Origin: an uncultured Lachnospiraceae bacterium
Lineage (GTDB): Bacteria; Bacillota_A; Clostridia; Lachnospirales; Lachnospiraceae
Assembly (NCBI GenBank): GCA_910587495.1
Contig: CAJUMT010000060.1
Span: 1 to 16,120, forward strand
Length of the DNA stretch: 16,120 bases
Direction of reading: 5' to 3'
The stretch's first letter is position 1. Every line of letters starts with the position of its first letter. Both the position numbers and the translations under genes were made by a program. Shown in pieces: positions 1 to 6,817 of this stretch. A model generated the notes under the pieces. It did no database searches. It was not told where the DNA came from and saw only the letters and a program-made list of their open reading frames with translations.

Positions 1-772
1 AAGAAATCTCCATATTCGTACTTATGATTATTTGGGAGAGATGCGCGCTTCTACCAATCCGCTGGCTTACTGCGAAGGCGGTTTTTATGGAGGGCATTTA
101 AATCCTCATGATAAGATCAAGCCTCTTTTAAAACCCATGACGGCGTCTTTTGGCATTACGGCGTTAAATGAACTTCAGGAATTGTTTAATGGAAAATCTA
201 TTCGGGAGGACGGGCAGTTCGCTCTGGAAGTCATGCAGTATATTAATAAAAAGATCAACCAGTATAAAGAAGAAGACGGTCATCTCTATGCCATCTACGG
301 CACACCGGCTGAAAGCCTGTGCGGTTTGCAGATCGAACAGTTTCGTAAAAAATATGGTATTGTGGAAAATGTTTCTGACAGGCCTTATGTGAGCAACAGT
401 TTTCACTGCCATGTAACGGAAGATATGACGCCCATTGAGAAACAAGACAAGGAAGGCCGCTTCTGGGAGCTGTGTAACGGCGGTAAAATTCAGTATGTGC
501 GTTATCCTGTAGGATATAATAAAGAGGCGGTCCGCACACTGGTCAGAAGGGCTATGAAGAAAGGTTTTTACGAAGGCGTGAACCTGTCGTTAGCCTATTG
601 CGACGATTGCGGACACCAGGAGTTGGATATGGATGTATGTCCGCAGTGCGGCAGTAAAAACCTGACTAAGATCGACAGGATGAACGGCTATTTATCCTAC
701 TCCAGAGTTAAAGGGGACACGCGACTGAACGCGGCAAAGATGGCTGAAATTGAAGAAAGAGTTTCTATGTAA
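1..772 (+). CDS. nrdD: Anaerobic (class III) ribonucleoside-triphosphate reductase, C-terminal part
   Basis: This is the C-terminal part of the oxygen-sensitive glycyl-radical enzyme that reduces ribonucleoside triphosphates to deoxyribonucleotides in anaerobic cells. The reading frame is open to the left edge (visible lead-in RNLHIRTYDYLGEM), so the apparent TTG start at 32 is not real. Family signatures are MRASTNPLAYCEGG, YGTPAESLCG, and a zinc-knuckle pair of CxxC motifs (codons at 599, 608, 638 and 647). Next comes the glycyl-radical loop DRMNGYLSYS, with the probable radical glycine at 686-688. The sequence RMNGYL differs from the RVCGYL-type loop of the E. coli/T4 enzymes, which suggests a different NrdD subgroup; I am not certain which. 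The activating radical SAM enzyme gene nrdG, often next to nrdD, is not downstream. No clear terminator follows the stop codon. Identity is very secure. Confidence 0.95.
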   Translation, partial: RNLHIRTYDYLGEMRASTNPLAYCEGGFYGGHLNPHDKIKPLLKPMTASFGITALNELQELFNGKSIREDGQFALEVMQYINKKINQYKEEDGHLYAIYGTPAESLCGLQIEQFRKKYGIVENVSDRPYVSNSFHCHVTEDMTPIEKQDKEGRFWELCNGGKIQYVRYPVGYNKEAVRTLVRRAMKKGFYEGVNLSLAYCDDCGHQELDMDVCPQCGSKNLTKIDRMNGYLSYSRVKGDTRLNAAKMAEIEERVSM

Positions 773-861
773 GAAAAATGGCAATAATGCACAAAAATAC
801 GGGAAAATTATCCGCTAATATTAGTGATATATGTGAAAAAGGACGAAATGTAACTTCAAAA

Positions 862-890
862 TTGCATTTTTCTTAAGAAAATTGTATAAT
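862..890 (+). promoter_or_regulatory. Sigma-A promoter for glgCD
   Basis: A -35 box TTGCAT (862-867) and a perfect -10 box TATAAT (885-890) are separated by exactly 17 bp. Transcription would start near 897, about 27 nt before the glgC ATG at 924. This rules out the upstream in-frame ATG at 897 as the start. The spacer holds a perfect 14-bp palindrome, TTTTCTTAAGAAAA (868-881), which could be an operator or only AT-rich chance. The rest of the gap after nrdD (773-861) holds no gene and no convincing terminator. Confidence 0.8.
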
Positions 891-923
891 TAATCTATGA
901 TAAATGAAAGAGAGGACCTTTCT

Positions 924-2060
924 ATGAAACAAAATAATATGTTGGCAATGATTTTGGCCGGCGGACGCGGTTCCCGGCTGCATGATCTGACCAATAAGGT
1001 GGCAAAGCCGGCTGTTTCATATGGCGGAAAGTACAAAATCATTGACTTCCCCTTAAGTAACTGTGCGAACAGCGGAATCGACGTTGTCGGCGTACTGACG
1101 CAGTATGAATCAGTTCTTCTGAACAGCTATGTGGCAGGCGGCGGAAGATGGGGTTTAGACGCCCGCGACAGCGGTGTGTTTGTGCTTCCTCCCCGGGAAA
1201 AAGCGGATGCGAACCTGGACGTCTACAGAGGCACTGCGGATGCAATCTCGCAGAATATTGATTTTGTGGACAACTACGATCCAGAGTATATGCTGATCCT
1301 TTCCGGAGACCACATCTACAAGATGAACTATGCCAAGATGCTCCAGAGCCATAAGGAGAATAAGGCGGACGCAACCATCGCAGTCATTGAAGTTCCGATG
1401 AAAGAGGCAAGTCGTTTCGGTATCATGAATACGGATCAGGAGACTGGAAGGATTGTGGAGTTTGAGGAGAAACCGGCGGAACCCAAGAGTAATCTTGCAT
1501 CTATGGGAATCTATATATTTAACTGGAAGCTGCTCCGCAAGATGCTGCTTGCAGATATGAAGAACGAAGAATCCAGCCATGATTTTGGTAAAGACATCAT
1601 TCCGGCGCTTCTGAATGATGACAAGAGGCTGTTTGCATATAAATTCAAAGGTTACTGGAAAGACGTAGGAACCATCGATTCCCTCTGGGAAGCAAATATG
1701 GATCTTCTGGACAAGAAGAACGGCCTGGATCTGGACGACCGTACCTGGAAAATATATACGGAAGATAAACCGTCGCTTCCGCAGTATATCTCTTCTGGAG
1801 CAGACGTAAAGCGCGCATTTATCACGCAGGGCTGCGTAGTAGAAGGCGAAGTGAAAAATTCCGTGTTGTTTACCGGCGCGAAGGTCGGAGAAGGGGCCAA
1901 AGTTATCGATAGCGTTTTGATGCCGGATGTGGTTGTGGAAGACGGCGCCGTCGTTCAGAGGGCTTTGGTGGCAGACGGAGTGAAGATTAGCAGCGGCGCA
2001 GTGGTTGGAAGCGCTGACAGTGAACATATTGAGCTTGTAGCGAAAAATGTAAAGGGGTAG
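924..2060 (+). CDS. glgC: Glucose-1-phosphate adenylyltransferase, catalytic subunit (ADP-glucose pyrophosphorylase)
   Basis: GlgC makes ADP-glucose from glucose-1-phosphate and ATP, the committed step of bacterial glycogen synthesis. The 378-residue product has an N-terminal nucleotidyltransferase fold with the pyrophosphate-binding loop ILAGGRGSRL (residues 10-19). It also has the KPAVSYGGKYKIIDFPLSN segment, a metal-binding LSGDHIYKM, FEEKP, and SMGIYIF. A C-terminal left-handed beta-helix follows, seen as hexapeptide-like repeats rich in V/G/A (about residues 295-370). I chose the ATG at 924 because GAGAGGA (910-916) sits 7 nt upstream, the protein then begins just before the nucleotide loop as in homologues, and the promoter would start transcripts near 897. 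glgD follows after 6 nt, so the two are almost certainly one operon. The length is normal for the family. Confidence 0.96.
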   Translation: MKQNNMLAMILAGGRGSRLHDLTNKVAKPAVSYGGKYKIIDFPLSNCANSGIDVVGVLTQYESVLLNSYVAGGGRWGLDARDSGVFVLPPREKADANLDVYRGTADAISQNIDFVDNYDPEYMLILSGDHIYKMNYAKMLQSHKENKADATIAVIEVPMKEASRFGIMNTDQETGRIVEFEEKPAEPKSNLASMGIYIFNWKLLRKMLLADMKNEESSHDFGKDIIPALLNDDKRLFAYKFKGYWKDVGTIDSLWEANMDLLDKKNGLDLDDRTWKIYTEDKPSLPQYISSGADVKRAFITQGCVVEGEVKNSVLFTGAKVGEGAKVIDSVLMPDVVVEDGAVVQRALVADGVKISSGAVVGSADSEHIELVAKNVKG

Positions 2061-2066
2061 AATCAT

Positions 2067-3182
2067 ATGGCAAGAGCATTAGGAATTGTAAGTTTTTCGG
2101 AAAACCATATCTGGGTAGAAGGGATGGAAACTTATCGTTCGATCGCCGCATTCCCTTTCCTTGGCAGATACCGTGTCGTCGATTTTCCGATTTCAAATAT
2201 GTCCAACAGCGGCATCGACAGAGTACAGATTTATATTAGAAGAAAACCGCGTTCCCTGGTAGAACATATAGGAACCGGTCGTCACTATAACATTAACTCC
2301 AAAAGCGGATATCTGCAGATGTTATTTACGGATTCCGCAGAAGAGAACGATTATTATAACACAGATATAAAAGCATATGCGGATAATCTGGATATCATCG
2401 AGCGGGCAAGCAATACCCATATTGTGATCGCTCCGGGTTATATGGTATACACACAGGATTTCAGTGCGCTCCTTAAAGCCCATGAGGAGTCAGGCGCAGA
2501 CGTTACGATGCTGTATCACGCTGTAGATAATGCAAAAGAGGCGTTTCAGAACTGCTACTGCGTGAACCTGAATAAGCAAAAAGGCGTGCTTTCCATGGAG
2601 ATGAACAGCGGCAGCAAAAAGAACCGTGATATTTTTATGGATACTTATGTTATGAGAAAAGAAGTGTTTATCGACTTGATTAAAGAGGCGCAAAAGGTTT
2701 CCTCCATGTATACGCTGCGTAAGATTGTTAATGAAAAATGCGGCGAGCTGGATATCCGCGGCGTAGCCCACAAGGGGTATTTTGCTCCGATTACAGACTT
2801 CCAGAGTTATTATGACGCCAATATGTCTCTGGTAGATCTTAAAGTGGCGAAAGACCTGTTCAGAGATGAGTGGCCGATCTATACCCGTACCAATGATTCC
2901 TGCCCGACCCAGTATTTTGACACTTCAGATGTGAAAGCTTCCTTTATTGCGAATGGTTGTCTGGTAGAAGGTACTGTGGAAAATTCCATCATTGGAAGGG
3001 ATTGTGTGGTCAAACCAGGCGCTGTTGTAAAGAACAGTATTGTTTTATCTGACACAATCATCGGCAATGATGTACATATTGAGAATGTGGTCGTGGATAA
3101 ATTTGCGAAAGTTACCCGCATGAAAGAGATCATTGCAGACCCGAAGAAGCCGGGATATATCAAGAGGCTTGACAACGTATAA
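2067..3182 (+). CDS. glgD: GlgD, non-catalytic/regulatory subunit of ADP-glucose pyrophosphorylase
   Basis: GlgD is a paralogue of GlgC that pairs with it in Firmicutes to give a more active heteromeric ADP-glucose pyrophosphorylase. The 371-residue protein keeps the overall fold, with FPFLGRYRVVDFPISNMSNS near the N-terminus and C-terminal beta-helix repeats with NSIIGRDCVV and NSIVLSDTIIG. It has lost the catalytic GGxGxRL loop: the corresponding segment reads IVSFSENHIWVEGM. The LSGDH metal site is also altered, to VIAPGYMVYT. This is the usual GlgD state, so it should not be read as a damaged glgC. The start at 2067 lies 6 nt after the glgC stop, with AAGGGG (2051-2056 region) overlapping the end of glgC as ribosome binding site. 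A terminator hairpin follows. Confidence 0.94.
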   Translation: MARALGIVSFSENHIWVEGMETYRSIAAFPFLGRYRVVDFPISNMSNSGIDRVQIYIRRKPRSLVEHIGTGRHYNINSKSGYLQMLFTDSAEENDYYNTDIKAYADNLDIIERASNTHIVIAPGYMVYTQDFSALLKAHEESGADVTMLYHAVDNAKEAFQNCYCVNLNKQKGVLSMEMNSGSKKNRDIFMDTYVMRKEVFIDLIKEAQKVSSMYTLRKIVNEKCGELDIRGVAHKGYFAPITDFQSYYDANMSLVDLKVAKDLFRDEWPIYTRTNDSCPTQYFDTSDVKASFIANGCLVEGTVENSIIGRDCVVKPGAVVKNSIVLSDTIIGNDVHIENVVVDKFAKVTRMKEIIADPKKPGYIKRLDNV

Positions 3183-3220
3183 TATAAGAGATGTAATTAG
3201 GATGTAAAACTACAAAGTTA

Positions 3221-3262
3221 ATACCCCGGCATAGCCATACAGGTTTTGCCGGGGTATTTTTC
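3221..3262 (+). terminator. Rho-independent terminator after glgD (possibly bidirectional)
   Basis: A perfect 11-bp GC-rich stem, ATACCCCGGCA (3221-3231) with TGCCGGGGTAT (3247-3257), encloses a 15-nt loop and runs into T5 (3257-3261). It ends the glgCD transcript. The convergent lipoprotein gene stops at 3262, directly next to the hairpin. On the minus strand the stem is followed by a weaker T-rich run, so the hairpin may serve both strands. Confidence 0.9.
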
Positions 3263-3849
3263 TAATCGTCTATACCAAAGAGATATTCCAGATCATCTTC
3301 CGCCTGGTCCAGCCTGTCTTCCAACTGTTCCAGCTCCCGCTCCAGCTTTCGGTATTCATCCCGGGTCAGGGTATTTTGACGGTACAGATATTCCAGTTCA
3401 TCTTCATGAAGGTCCAGCGCATGGTCGATCTCTTTTTCTTCCTGCTTTAGGTTAAAAAAACTTTCCATATTTTCAGCATCCGTGCCGTTTGGCGAGGCTG
3501 TCCCGACCTTTTTTACATAGGCGTCCACCAGATCAGTCAGTTCTTCCATGGTGCGGGTGGTGGAAAGTGTGCCGCTTTCGGATGTTTCCGCCTTAGAAGT
3601 ATCGCCTGTATTATCCGCTGGCTGTGCCTGTGCATCGTCTGCTGTACCGGACTGTGCCTGTACATCATCGCCTGCCGTTACGGCACCTTCGGAAGCTGCT
3701 GCTCCCTCTTGCAGTGACTGCACCTGCTGCTCTAACTGAGCGATCTGTTCTTTTAATGCTTCTGTCTCTGCGTTGCTGCTTCCGGAATTGCATCCTGTCA
3801 ACAGGAGGACTCCGATCATTCCGGCGGCAGTTAAATAGTTCTTTTTCAC
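3262..3849 (-). CDS. Small coiled-coil lipoprotein of unknown function
   Basis: This is a predicted 195-residue secreted lipoprotein anchored to the outer face of the membrane. I place the start at a GTG (3847-3849), because GAGGAG lies 6 nt upstream on the minus strand and the product then begins with a textbook lipoprotein signal: VKKN, a hydrophobic stretch, and lipobox LLTGC with the lipidated cysteine at residue 20. A short heptad-like coiled coil (ETEALKEQIAQLEQQVQSL) follows. Then comes a low-complexity Ala/Asp/Gln/Ser/Thr linker of about 55 residues. The C-terminal half is a highly charged, acidic helical region ending with a long predicted coiled coil (about residues 135-190). I recognise no enzymatic domain. 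Coiled coil plus flexible linker suggests a cell-envelope spacer or partner-binding protein. It diverges from the radical SAM cassette; whether it belongs to that system is unknown. Confidence 0.85.
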   Translation of the reverse strand: MKKNYLTAAGMIGVLLLTGCNSGSSNAETEALKEQIAQLEQQVQSLQEGAAASEGAVTAGDDVQAQSGTADDAQAQPADNTGDTSKAETSESGTLSTTRTMEELTDLVDAYVKKVGTASPNGTDAENMESFFNLKQEEKEIDHALDLHEDELEYLYRQNTLTRDEYRKLERELEQLEDRLDQAEDDLEYLFGIDD

Positions 3850-3883
3850 AAATATCTCCTCGCTTTCTGCAATCTGCATATTC

Positions 3884-3912
3884 AGTATATACGCTGTAAA
3901 AGAATAAAGCAA
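3884..3912 (-). promoter_or_regulatory. Promoter of the lipoprotein gene
   Basis: Reading the minus strand, TTGCTT (3912-3907) and TATACT (3889-3884) are separated by 17 bp. The lipoprotein GTG start is about 35 nt downstream of the -10 box. Its -35 box lies 26 bp from the -35 box of the divergent plus-strand promoter. Confidence 0.7.
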
Positions 3913-3938
3913 GGCTGAAAGGAAAACTTAAGAAATTA

Positions 3939-3967
3939 TTGCCCGGCAGAGCTGCAGATAGTATAAT
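3939..3967 (+). promoter_or_regulatory. Promoter of the STM4015-STM4011 cassette
   Basis: TTGCCC (3939-3944) and a perfect TATAAT (3962-3967) are separated by 17 bp. The predicted start near 3974 leaves a leader of about 55 nt before the ATG at 4029. The leader shows no strong hairpin or peptide gene. The sequence ACTTAAGAAATT lies just upstream of the -35 box; the core CTTAAGAAA also occurs inside the glgC promoter spacer. No other promoter of similar quality was noticed before position 9580. Confidence 0.7.
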
Positions 3968-4028
3968 AAAGTTATCAGAAAAGAAGTCAGGGCCGGGTTG
4001 TAGCGGAACTATAATGGAGGACTAAAAA

Positions 4029-4904
4029 ATGAATTTTCAACTTGTCACAGAAAAGAAAAAGATTTACAGTTACGATTATGATGAATATGAAGATGGAAAA
4101 GGCGCAGAAAATCTTATTGAGGACATTCTGGCGGACCCGGATTTTCCGAATCTTAATGAAGTGATTATCGGGGACTGGGGCGGAGCCTGGGAGGACGACT
4201 GCCAGGCCATTATTGACGGGATCGTAGAACACGCGGAGCAGTTCTCCCATATCGAAAGACTGTTTGTGGGTGATATGGATTTTGAATCGTGTGAAGTGTC
4301 CTGGATCATGCAGGGAAATTATGAAAAACTGTGGGCGGCTATGCCGCAGTTAAAGGAACTGACCATCAAAGGAAGCTCGGATCTGGAACTGGGGAGCATC
4401 TGCCATGAAAACCTGGAGTCGCTGACAATCATCTGCGGCGGACTGCCCAAATACATTATAAAAGAGATTCAGGAGGCCAAACTTCCGAATCTTAAAAAAC
4501 TGCTGCTCTATATCGGCATTGACGACTACGGTTTTGACGGTGATGCGGATACGGTCCGGGAGCTTCTTGAAAAAGCTGATTTTCCGCAGCTTAAATATTT
4601 GGGGATCACGGACAGTGAGATACAGGATGAACTGGCGAAAGTGGTGCTGGAAAGCAAGTTTATGGGACAGATCCGCACGCTGGATCTGTCCATGGGCACT
4701 TTGACGGACGAAAGCGGCGCTCTTTTATTAGAAACGCTTCCTAGATATCCTAATATCAAAAAACTGGATCTCCATCATAATTATCTTTCGAAGGAAATGG
4801 CGAAGAAACTGGAAGATCTCCCTATTGTAGTAGATGTATCTGAAATCGAAAAACCGTGGGAGTACAAAGGCGAGATATATATGAACGCCATGCTGACCGA
4901 ATGA
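4029..4904 (+). CDS. STM4015-family leucine-rich-repeat protein
   Basis: This 291-residue protein has no signal peptide or membrane segment and matches what I know of the STM4015 family, one of five proteins of a conserved cassette of unknown function. After an acidic N-terminus (YSYDYDEYEDG) come at least eight LRR-type beta-strand units: LNEVIIGDW, IERLFVGDM, LKELTIKGS, LESLTIICG, LKKLLLYIG, LKYLGITDS, IRTLDLSMG and IKKLDLHHN. The FVGDMDFESCEVSWIMQG stretch is what I associate with this family. The C-terminus ends in a short tail, GEIYMNAMLTE. It has no catalytic motif, so it is more likely a scaffold, a specificity factor or the thing being modified than an enzyme. GGAGGA (4016-4021) lies 7 nt before the ATG. 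Its TGA overlaps the ATG of the next gene (ATGA), so translation of the two is probably coupled. Confidence 0.88.
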   Translation: MNFQLVTEKKKIYSYDYDEYEDGKGAENLIEDILADPDFPNLNEVIIGDWGGAWEDDCQAIIDGIVEHAEQFSHIERLFVGDMDFESCEVSWIMQGNYEKLWAAMPQLKELTIKGSSDLELGSICHENLESLTIICGGLPKYIIKEIQEAKLPNLKKLLLYIGIDDYGFDGDADTVRELLEKADFPQLKYLGITDSEIQDELAKVVLESKFMGQIRTLDLSMGTLTDESGALLLETLPRYPNIKKLDLHHNYLSKEMAKKLEDLPIVVDVSEIEKPWEYKGEIYMNAMLTE

Positions 4905-5920
4905 GACAAGCAGTCCTTTTGGGGGAGCCGGGAACAAAGAGGACAGAATATTTCAGACGGGCGGCAGAGCTGGAAGGACTGTCATTTTCCTTTCTGGCCT
5001 GGAAAGATTACAAAGAAGGTATTCGGCGTCTGTCGGGAGAGAGGATTCTTTTAAAGATTGATCCGCCAAAATGGGAGAGTTGCCTTTTAAAAGAACTGAA
5101 TGATTTGACAGAAGATTACAAAAGACGATTGGAAGAAATAACTCTTATGGCGAAAAGCCAGGATATAGAATTTTTCAATCATCCGTCCGGGATTTTGTCT
5201 TTATTAGATAAAGTAAAATGCAAAAATATGTTATTGCGGGCGGGAGTCCGGGTGACAGAGTCCCTGAACGAGCCATGTAAAGATATAGAACATCTTTTGG
5301 CTTTGATGGAGAGCCGTAAAATCTGTCAGGTATTTGTAAAGCCTGTAAACGGCTCCGGCGCGGCGGGCGTATCGGCTTTTCGCCTGCAGCCTAAGCGCAG
5401 ACGGATGGCTTTGTATACATGCGCTTTTTTGCATCCACAAAAAGGGCTGGTGAATACAAAGCGATTAAGATGTTTTTCAGATCCGGAGGATATTTTTCCA
5501 TTGCTTAGGAAGATATTAGGGCTAGGCTGTATTGTGGAACGGTGGTATGCCAAAGCGCAGTATGGGCAGGCTTCTTATGATCTTAGGGCGGTGGTGCAGG
5601 AAGGAAAGACAGACTTTCTTCTGGCGCGGCTTTCTAAGGGTCCTGTTACAAACCTGCAGCTAAATAATCGTCCGCTGGCGATAGAAGAATTAAAGATTCC
5701 CGCCAAGATACAGGAGCAAATCATGGATCTATGTAATAGAGCCATGGACTGTTATCCGCAGCTTAAAAGCGCGGGGATCGATATCCTGCTGGAAAAAGGA
5801 AGCTTAAAGCCCCGGATCATTGAGATGAACGGTCAGGGGGATCTGATCTATCAGGATATATATGCAGATAATCTGATCTACCGCCGTCAGGCCGGAATTA
5901 TAAAAAGAATCGGAGAATAA
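4901..5920 (+). CDS. STM4014-family ATP-grasp-like protein
   Basis: This 339-residue cytosolic protein has ATP-grasp features and corresponds to STM4014 of the cassette. ATP-grasp enzymes join a carboxylate, through an acyl-phosphate, to an amine or thiol; the substrate here is unknown. Visible elements are an N-terminal pre-ATP-grasp region, the nucleotide-binding segment VFVKPVNGSGAAGV (Lys147), the IVERWYAK hinge, DLRAVV, and the magnesium-binding IIEMNGQGD (Glu308, Asn310). Together these suggest a functional ATP site. I start it at 4901, giving an ATGA overlap with the preceding gene, rather than at the in-frame GTG/ATG-like codons upstream, which lie inside the LRR gene. There is no good Shine-Dalgarno before 4901, which fits translational coupling. 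The next gene starts 4 nt after its stop. Confidence 0.85.
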   Translation: MRQAVLLGEPGTKRTEYFRRAAELEGLSFSFLAWKDYKEGIRRLSGERILLKIDPPKWESCLLKELNDLTEDYKRRLEEITLMAKSQDIEFFNHPSGILSLLDKVKCKNMLLRAGVRVTESLNEPCKDIEHLLALMESRKICQVFVKPVNGSGAAGVSAFRLQPKRRRMALYTCAFLHPQKGLVNTKRLRCFSDPEDIFPLLRKILGLGCIVERWYAKAQYGQASYDLRAVVQEGKTDFLLARLSKGPVTNLQLNNRPLAIEELKIPAKIQEQIMDLCNRAMDCYPQLKSAGIDILLEKGSLKPRIIEMNGQGDLIYQDIYADNLIYRRQAGIIKRIGE

Positions 5921-5924
5921 CAAT

Positions 5925-6803
5925 ATGAACGACCATACAGACAACAGAGCGAAAAGTCAGGTTCCGATGGGCTTATTTGCGAAGCAGGAGCGTAAAAAAC
6001 CATCGGTGGATATGCAGCAGGTGGTGGGTTCCTGTGATATTTTGTTTATCTGCCTGGATACTTTGCGCTATGATGCGGCGGTTCAGGAAGAGGCTTTGGG
6101 GGGGACCCCCGTGCTGAACCGGTACGGCAAATGGGAAAAATGTCAGGCGCCGGGCAACTTTACTTATCCTTCTCATCATGCCATGTTTGCGGGTTTTTTG
6201 CCCTGTCGGTACGGCGCGAAAAATGTGGCGGACCGGGAACTTTTATTTTTTCCCATGTCTGTCGGACTTGGCAAAAAGGCTCCGGAAGGGGCGTACGGAT
6301 TTCAGGGAAGTACGATTATGGAGGGACTTGCAAGGGACGGCTATGATACCTGGTGCGTGGGGGGCGTGGCGTTTTTTGACAAACGCTCGGATATCGGAAA
6401 AGTGTTCCCCGGATATTTTCATAGAAGTTATTGGAATCCCTCTTTTGGCTGTCCGGTAAAAGACAGCACGAAAAACCAGGTGGATTTTCTTCTGAAAAAA
6501 ATAGACGCCGCAGAAGAAAGCAGACATATATTTCTTTATCTGAATGTGGACGCGATTCATTATCCCAATGCTTTTTATATAGAAGGAGCCAAAACCGACA
6601 GCCTTTTAAGCCATCGGGCTGCCCTGCGTTACGCGGACAAAGAACTGGGGCGGCTGTTTGACCGGTGGAAAGAAAAGAGGGGCGATACGTTTGTCATTTG
6701 CTGCTCTGATCACGGGACATGCTATGGAGAAGACGGCTGTCAGTTTCATGGAATAAATCATCCTATCGTCAACACAGTTCCTTATAAACATTTTTTCCTG
6801 TAA
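5925..6803 (+). CDS. STM4013-family hydrolase (alkaline phosphatase / sulfatase superfamily)
   Basis: This 292-residue metal-dependent hydrolase of the alkaline-phosphatase fold corresponds to STM4013/SEN3800. The metal-binding motif CLDTLRYDAA gives Asp45 and Asp50. The nucleophile region is NFTYPSHHAMF, and the C-terminal metal site is CSDHGTCYGEDG (Asp262, His263) with His275 in FHGINHP. In sulfatases the equivalent C/S-x-P-S-R carries a Cys or Ser that becomes formylglycine. Here the position is Thr80 (TYPSH), as in phosphatases, phosphodiesterases and phosphoethanolamine transferases of the superfamily, so sulfatase activity is unlikely. There is no signal peptide or membrane segment, so it probably acts in the cytosol, unlike most members. 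GGAGA (5912-5916) precedes the ATG. An in-frame G7 tract (6098-6104) is a possible slippage point. Its real substrate is unknown. Confidence 0.88.
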   Translation: MNDHTDNRAKSQVPMGLFAKQERKKPSVDMQQVVGSCDILFICLDTLRYDAAVQEEALGGTPVLNRYGKWEKCQAPGNFTYPSHHAMFAGFLPCRYGAKNVADRELLFFPMSVGLGKKAPEGAYGFQGSTIMEGLARDGYDTWCVGGVAFFDKRSDIGKVFPGYFHRSYWNPSFGCPVKDSTKNQVDFLLKKIDAAEESRHIFLYLNVDAIHYPNAFYIEGAKTDSLLSHRAALRYADKELGRLFDRWKEKRGDTFVICCSDHGTCYGEDGCQFHGINHPIVNTVPYKHFFL

Positions 6804-6817
6804 AGGAAGGCAGGGAT

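Noticed and set aside
815..824. Palindrome CTAATATTAG upstream of the glgC promoter
   Set aside because: It is only 10 bp of AT-rich sequence and its flanks do not extend the symmetry.
1155..2066. 303-codon open frame on the minus strand
   Set aside because: It is antisense to glgC, a definite gene, and has no recognisable domain or ribosome binding context.
2067..3182. glgD as a decayed copy of glgC
   Set aside because: Loss of the GGxGxRL loop is the normal state of GlgD; the frame is complete and the gene order glgC-glgD is standard.
3850..4028. Small precursor peptide gene for the radical SAM enzymes
   Set aside because: I read both intergenic gaps around the cassette (3183-3261 and 3850-4028) and saw no short frame with a ribosome binding site and a Cys/Gly-rich peptide; both gaps are filled by promoters or a terminator.
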